Shown here: piece after piece, positions 59,366 to 64,000 of the stretch | How positions within the stretch are numbered: position 1 is the first letter of the stretch | Layout: every line of letters starts with the position of its first letter | Origin: Takakia lepidozioides | Lineage: Eukaryota > Streptophyta > Takakiopsida > Takakiales > Takakiaceae | NCBI GenBank assembly: GCA_030704615.1 | Contig: CM060734.1 | Span: forward strand, 39,574,042 to 39,638,041 | DNA length: 64,000 nt | Direction: 5' to 3' | Made by a program: the position numbers and the translations under genes | Notes under the pieces: model-generated | What the model saw: only the letters and a program-made list of their open reading frames with translations | Database searches by the model: none | What the model was told of the DNA's origin: nothing

Positions 59366-62300
59366 TTAGTGGGACTCAAAAGGTTTGATTGCCAGGAATT
59401 TCCCTTATGATCATTTCCCCCCTCTCACGGAGATTCATACTCCACTGTAGTTGGCTCAAATTTTTGTTGATCGAAGGCCCACAGACAATCAACCCACATT
59501 TAAGATCACGTGAAGCAACCTAGTACTTCATGAAACGTGAAGTCTTTTATGGCTGCTTTGGAAGGTGACCAAAGGTAGATACTGTTATCAAGTCACTCTA
59601 TGAAGCTTGGCAAGGATTTTCTGGTGAAGTCCCTCTCAACTCACTTGAACCATATTGACACTAGCTGGGCGAGAGAGCTATGCCTTCTATGAGAGCACAT
59701 CGATCCTCGTGAATATTTTTCAATGGGGTGAAGGATCCTGTTCTGGATAGACCATGGGTTTTTCCAGGATTTGTTTTCATTTAGAGTCTGAATACCTGAA
59801 AACTCCATAGAGCATTACCCCTGAAAACTTGGGATTTAGGAGTGAAGGTGTCACTGCATGCATTCCTGGTGTGATTTACTTTGTTTCTTGGTGGAAGCCC
59901 AACACTTGAACTAGAGTATACAAATGAGTACCATTAAATGCTAGTAGAGAGATGTACAAGATTGTTCCATGCGGACATTCAAGGCTAGGACCATCCAGAG
60001 GTTCACCCAACTGTGGTGCACAGTGCAATCTGGTTCAATGTCGAAATGACTGTCACTTGGCATGGATGTCAATCTAATAGTATAGCTACTGGACCTGCTG
60101 TACCCTTCACCCCCACAAGATGTGGTACATGTCCCAGTTATTGCACCTCCAATCACATTGTAAGGCCCAGAACTCGGGGGAGAGAGACAGAACCACACTG
60201 CGCACCTTTCACTGAGGAGCTAGGGAGGCAGGCTTCTGTTGGCAAGCTCCATTTGCGTTTGCAGTACACTGGTCTTAGATGGAAGGAACAAGCACGAGAC
60301 ATGACTGTAGATAGATGCATACAGAGGATCTACGTATCTAAAATGATGTTCCACGGAACTCGATATTGGTCTGAACTCTGAACCCTGGTGAGCTGCATTC
60401 ACAAAATCTAGATAAAGTGTAATATGGCGACCCCACAGAAGCAAAGCCTTACTTTGTGCAAGACTACCACAGCGCATGTGGAAAAAAATGAACCGTCGAA
60501 TATACTATCCCATATCGTTTGTAGATGTGCTTCTGTCTAGTATGTAACTTTCAAAGTTTGATTCTGCATGCTAACCTTTGGATCTCATTTCAGCATATTA
60601 CACATTAATTGAACTATTCTAGGAAAGAGTGGCATGTGTTTATGTACAGTTGAAGACTCAATGAGTTTGTACTTGTGTTTCCTACACTGATCCACAGGAG
60701 TCACAGCGACCACTTTTGACTATTTCACTCTCAAACTCTGTATGGGTTTGTTTGAGTTTCTTCTTTTGCTCAGATTCAAGGGATCTGTGGCTGAAATTTA
60801 CCACACCAGTCCCAAGCATATGACGATTGGCTTGTGCCATCAAGCTTTAGCTTCCAGACAAACTGTGGAAAGAGTCGCTCTCGCTCTCGAACAACAATAT
60901 ATTCAAATTACTGTTTTGGGTTTCCAGAATCCCTCTCATTGAGGGACAAACTACAGACACCAGTAGCACAAGGGGACAGGGATTACATTGCAGAGGTGTG
61001 AAGGGAAAGATGTGCACATTAGCCATTACTTGTGATTGTTTGATATGTCATATCCTAAGGGCAAGACTCCAAGCTTCCATGGATATTAACCCCTAAAGAC
61101 CTAGGGCTTTCTTCACCCTTGACTGCGTAAATCTGCACCTCTGCCCACCTTTCTAATCATAACTGAAAATATACAAAGATCTACAAAACTTCACCATTGA
61201 ATAATGCTTCAGGCTTATTACATTCCCTATCTCTACCTAGACTGGGATGGATTTTCTCTTGAGAAGAAGAATCTTATCATGTTTTTGTGAGCATGAAAGT
61301 TAGGAGTCTGCAACCTTTGTGAAACAAGGAAAAACTTTACAATTCTTATCGAAATTCCTAAAAAGCTAAGCCCATGAGTCCAATCTATATACAAGAAAAT
61401 GCCTCATCATGTTTGCTACCTTCTCCTAATTTTTCAGAGTTGAGCGACAAGATTTCATATACCTCCTTTCTGGTGATCTGGAGGGAGTCTAGAATCTAGA
61501 ACTGCATTTCTCAACTTTGCCACCTTTTTGGTTTTGAGAAGCAATTGGGTGTTTCGTCTGAAACATGGGAGAGTCCAAATGTTTCAAATCAAGTTGGAAA
61601 CATCCTTCTAAATTTGTGATGGAGTTCATTCACTCTAACTTTCACACCCTCAGATGGGAGTTCCCCTCTAATTCTTCACTGGCCCCTGGTTTCTCAGGGC
61701 TTCACACAGCCCCTTAACGCAACTTGCCACCCTCAGGAACCCGCCACATTCTGCAGGATTATCTAATCACGCTCGGGCAGGTGCCACTGGAAAGATCTCA
61801 GTCTGGGCTACAAGTTTGGTTCTAGCTGCATGTCAATCGAGTCAAAATCCAGGAAGATATTTGCTGTTGAAGAAAGGGCACCAACATACCATCCCAGTAA
61901 CCCCTTCAGGATTGGAGGCTTTGTTTATGTAGCACAATATTTAATAAAGATCTAACCCTAGCTTAGGACACCAATTAGAGTAGTTCGTAAGCATGGTTTA
62001 CTAAGAGTTAACTTTAGAGAGCTACTATTATGTTGCCAGCATGCTGTCACATTGGGAGAAAAGAAGGTAAGTTACACTTGACTAGACAAATGACTACATG
62101 GACAAGGAAAGAGGATAAAATCATTACTAATAGCTTGTACAGTAAGATCAGTTGATTTTCAGGATGGTGTCCTTCATGCAAACTGGTCGTCAGCCTATTG
62201 CTAAGGCTAGAGTTGTGTTTTCCATTTTCAACTAAATTCTTGTGCTGGTATTCCCACCAGGAAGTATGGAAGAAAAAAAATTCACAGCCTGCTGATCTAA

Positions 62301-62603
62301 GATCTAAGAATAAACATTTAGCTGAAGGGGTTTAATGCCACAAAGGGTGGAAGGCTAAAGTGGGTTTGGCAGTTTGGGGATGTGACCACAGACACTCTCA
62401 TGGCATTGCAATTTCAGGCTTCCATACAGAGAGTGGGAACACTCCAGTATTGCCACACTGCCCTGAGAAATGCGCTTCCCACGGGAAGCTTGCCACATCC
62501 TCACTGCGGTTGGCCAGGCGAACCCAGGCATGAAAGGTTACAATCTCTATCCAGCCCCTTACTTGCACTAGTGAGGAGGCCACTTGGAGATGGACCAATA
62601 TGC
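59366..62603. other. Long stretch without a recognised gene
   Basis: About 3.2 kb between the ZUP1-like gene (+) and the 3' end of the fructokinase-like gene (-). It should contain both 3' UTRs. Frames at 60013-60381 (+) and 62398-62607 (-) are open but unrecognised. No mobile-element motif was seen. Confidence 0.45.
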
Positions 62604-63885
62604 TCAACTCAATACCATGGAAGGGGTATAAACCTGCTCAGTCAGATTTTGAGCCGCACTTTCTGTGGGAAATCCCCGAATAGCCCCAATCGTCCATTGG
62701 GCTATAATACCTGCACAGATTGCAAATCTCAATGATTTTTCTAATAGAATCTGGTCATGGAGGATCTCCGGAAGACTCGTCAGTTTTCTGATTATACCTG
62801 TACACCAAAAGATATGTCAGTATTCAACACGAAGCCCAACACCATGCAATAGAACCAGCGGAGAGAATCCAAGGTATCCAAGCTGTACGAAAGAAGAGAT
62901 TTGTTTCCCAAACTCACCCAAAAATAGAAAACAGAACAACCGACTAAAACAGAAGCCTGACAACACATAGCAGGAATAAACTAAGCTGGACAGAAGGAAG
63001 AAAGATGTGAAGTCCAAGGGAAGGGATGTTAAAAGAAGAAGGGTGAAATTGATTTACCTGCCACAAGGGCATCCCCTGATCCAGTTCTGTCACAAGTAAA
63101 AGGAGTGATCAGAACGTCTTCAGTGCCTGCAACTGACCCATGAAACTCAGGGGTGTAGTAGTGGATTCGATAAGTGCCATCTGTCACAAACAGAATCCGG
63201 AGATTATCATGCCACAACAATGACAATTCCTCTGGCATGTAGTGGTACTCTTCACGCCGTTTTTTCATCTCTGCTGCCGAATTTGAAGCATAAACGGAAC
63301 GTCGTTTTCTTCGCTGTTCATATATTTCTTCACCCAGAAGAAACTCCAGCTCCTGCTTAGTGACCTCAATCATGGTGGCTTTCTCCCACACTGGGTGGAT
63401 AGCAGCCCATGTAGCATCCCGTGACTTCCAATATGGTAACGGCAAGTTCACGTCAAAAAAAACATTTGCCCCATATTGTCGTGCTATATCGATGGCTGCC
63501 AGGAGCGAGGACCGCAGGGGTTCAGAAGTAAGGCTGAGAGAGGTGCAGTGGAAAATGCGAGCCTGGACAGCAGATGCATAATTCTCAGGAACACGACATC
63601 AACCAATAGTGGAAGATATGACTGCATTAAGTCAAGGAAAATAGAAGCGAGAAGGGGCTGCATACCTACCTCCTTGAGAATATCCAGATTTATTTCATGA
63701 TGGAACAATGATCCTTCAGCACTAGGCTTCTCGCATGCCATTTGTACCCCTGCACCAGTACCACATGTCAAGCGCATCCGCGACAACCCAGTGGCCACAG
63801 TGGTGTCGAACTTGATGCCACGAGTCTGCACGCCGTTGGTGTTAAGCTTTAACACCATCTCATTCCCAAAAGAGTCGTTTCCCAC
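62604..63885 (-). CDS. Plastid fructokinase-like protein (pfkB family), 3' part
   Basis: The last three exons of a pfkB-family gene, cut by the right edge of the window: 63885-63670, 63562-63058 and 62797-62604. They join in phase to 304 residues ending VYTPSMVLS. Features are VGNDSFGNEMVLKLNTNGV, VFFDVNLPLPYW, HDNLRILFVTDGTYRIHYYT, the anion-hole signature TPFTCDRTGSGDALVAG and the family tail AQWTIGAIRGFPTESAAQNL. This pattern is that of plant FLN1/FLN2, which sit in the plastid-encoded RNA polymerase complex and are thought to be non-enzymatic. I could not choose between FLN1 and FLN2. The GSGD aspartate is kept here. The transit peptide and first exons are outside the window. Confidence 0.9.
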
Positions 63886-64000
63886 CTTGAAAAATTACGC
63901 AACCAGCCACAATTAGACCATGTCTTTTCCTTGATGGTCCTTGCCAACACGTTTGAGCTCCTGATACAGTAAGAAGGTTGATTGGCTGCGTATAGGAAAC

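Overview
This window is nuclear DNA of a plant. Seven multi-exon or single-exon genes encode proteins with clear eukaryotic or plastid roles: a plastid FtsY receptor, a plastid MEP-pathway IspD, a plastid fructokinase-like protein, a plant LSD1-type demethylase, MLH3, an ankyrin/BTB protein and a ZUP1-type peptidase. Canonical GT..AG introns are frequent. The LINE remnants at about 14.3-17.5 kb are of a type I associate with non-seed land plants (mosses, lycophytes, ferns); that lineage guess is weak inference.

Layout. 1-6.4 kb: a decayed transposon cluster with a LINE C-terminal fragment, one Ty1/copia remnant on + and a second on -, bracketed by a roughly 90-base direct repeat. 7.3-7.7 kb: a frameshifted dual-specificity phosphatase fragment (-). 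8.8-11.8 kb: LDL1-like histone demethylase (-, two exons). 14.3-17.5 kb: a decayed LINE (+). 20.4-21.2 kb: intronless DNAJC8-like splicing co-chaperone (-). 22.2-26.1 kb: chloroplast SRP receptor FtsY (-, 11 exons assembled). 26.9-27.9 kb: element debris with a damaged PHD finger, a C2H2-like motif shared with the LINE, and a lysine-rich ORF. 29.4-30.7 kb: a small conserved protein (-). 31.9-43.4 kb: MLH3 (+, more than 20 exons). 45.0-49.2 kb: IspD (+). 50.4-55.6 kb: ABTB1-like ankyrin/double-BTB protein (-, 7 exons). 57.7-59.4 kb: intronless ZUP1-like deubiquitinase (+). 62.6-63.9 kb: the 3' part of a fructokinase-like gene (-), which runs off the right edge.

The genes are not a pathway cluster, but three of them (cpFtsY, IspD, fructokinase-like) act in plastids. 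Exon boundaries were built by hand from reading frame, splice-site dinucleotides and phase. Where phases close exactly I say so; where they do not (the IspD N-terminus and the MLH3 linker) I mark the gap. Many apparent ORF starts are not ATG, so starts were moved to the first suitable ATG. I found no CRISPR array, no recognisable tRNA or rRNA gene, and no convincing previously undescribed system. The most unusual items are the PHD/C2H2 element debris, two dispersed short-repeat families, two micro-exons, and a CxxC..CxxC insertion in the ZUP1 peptidase.
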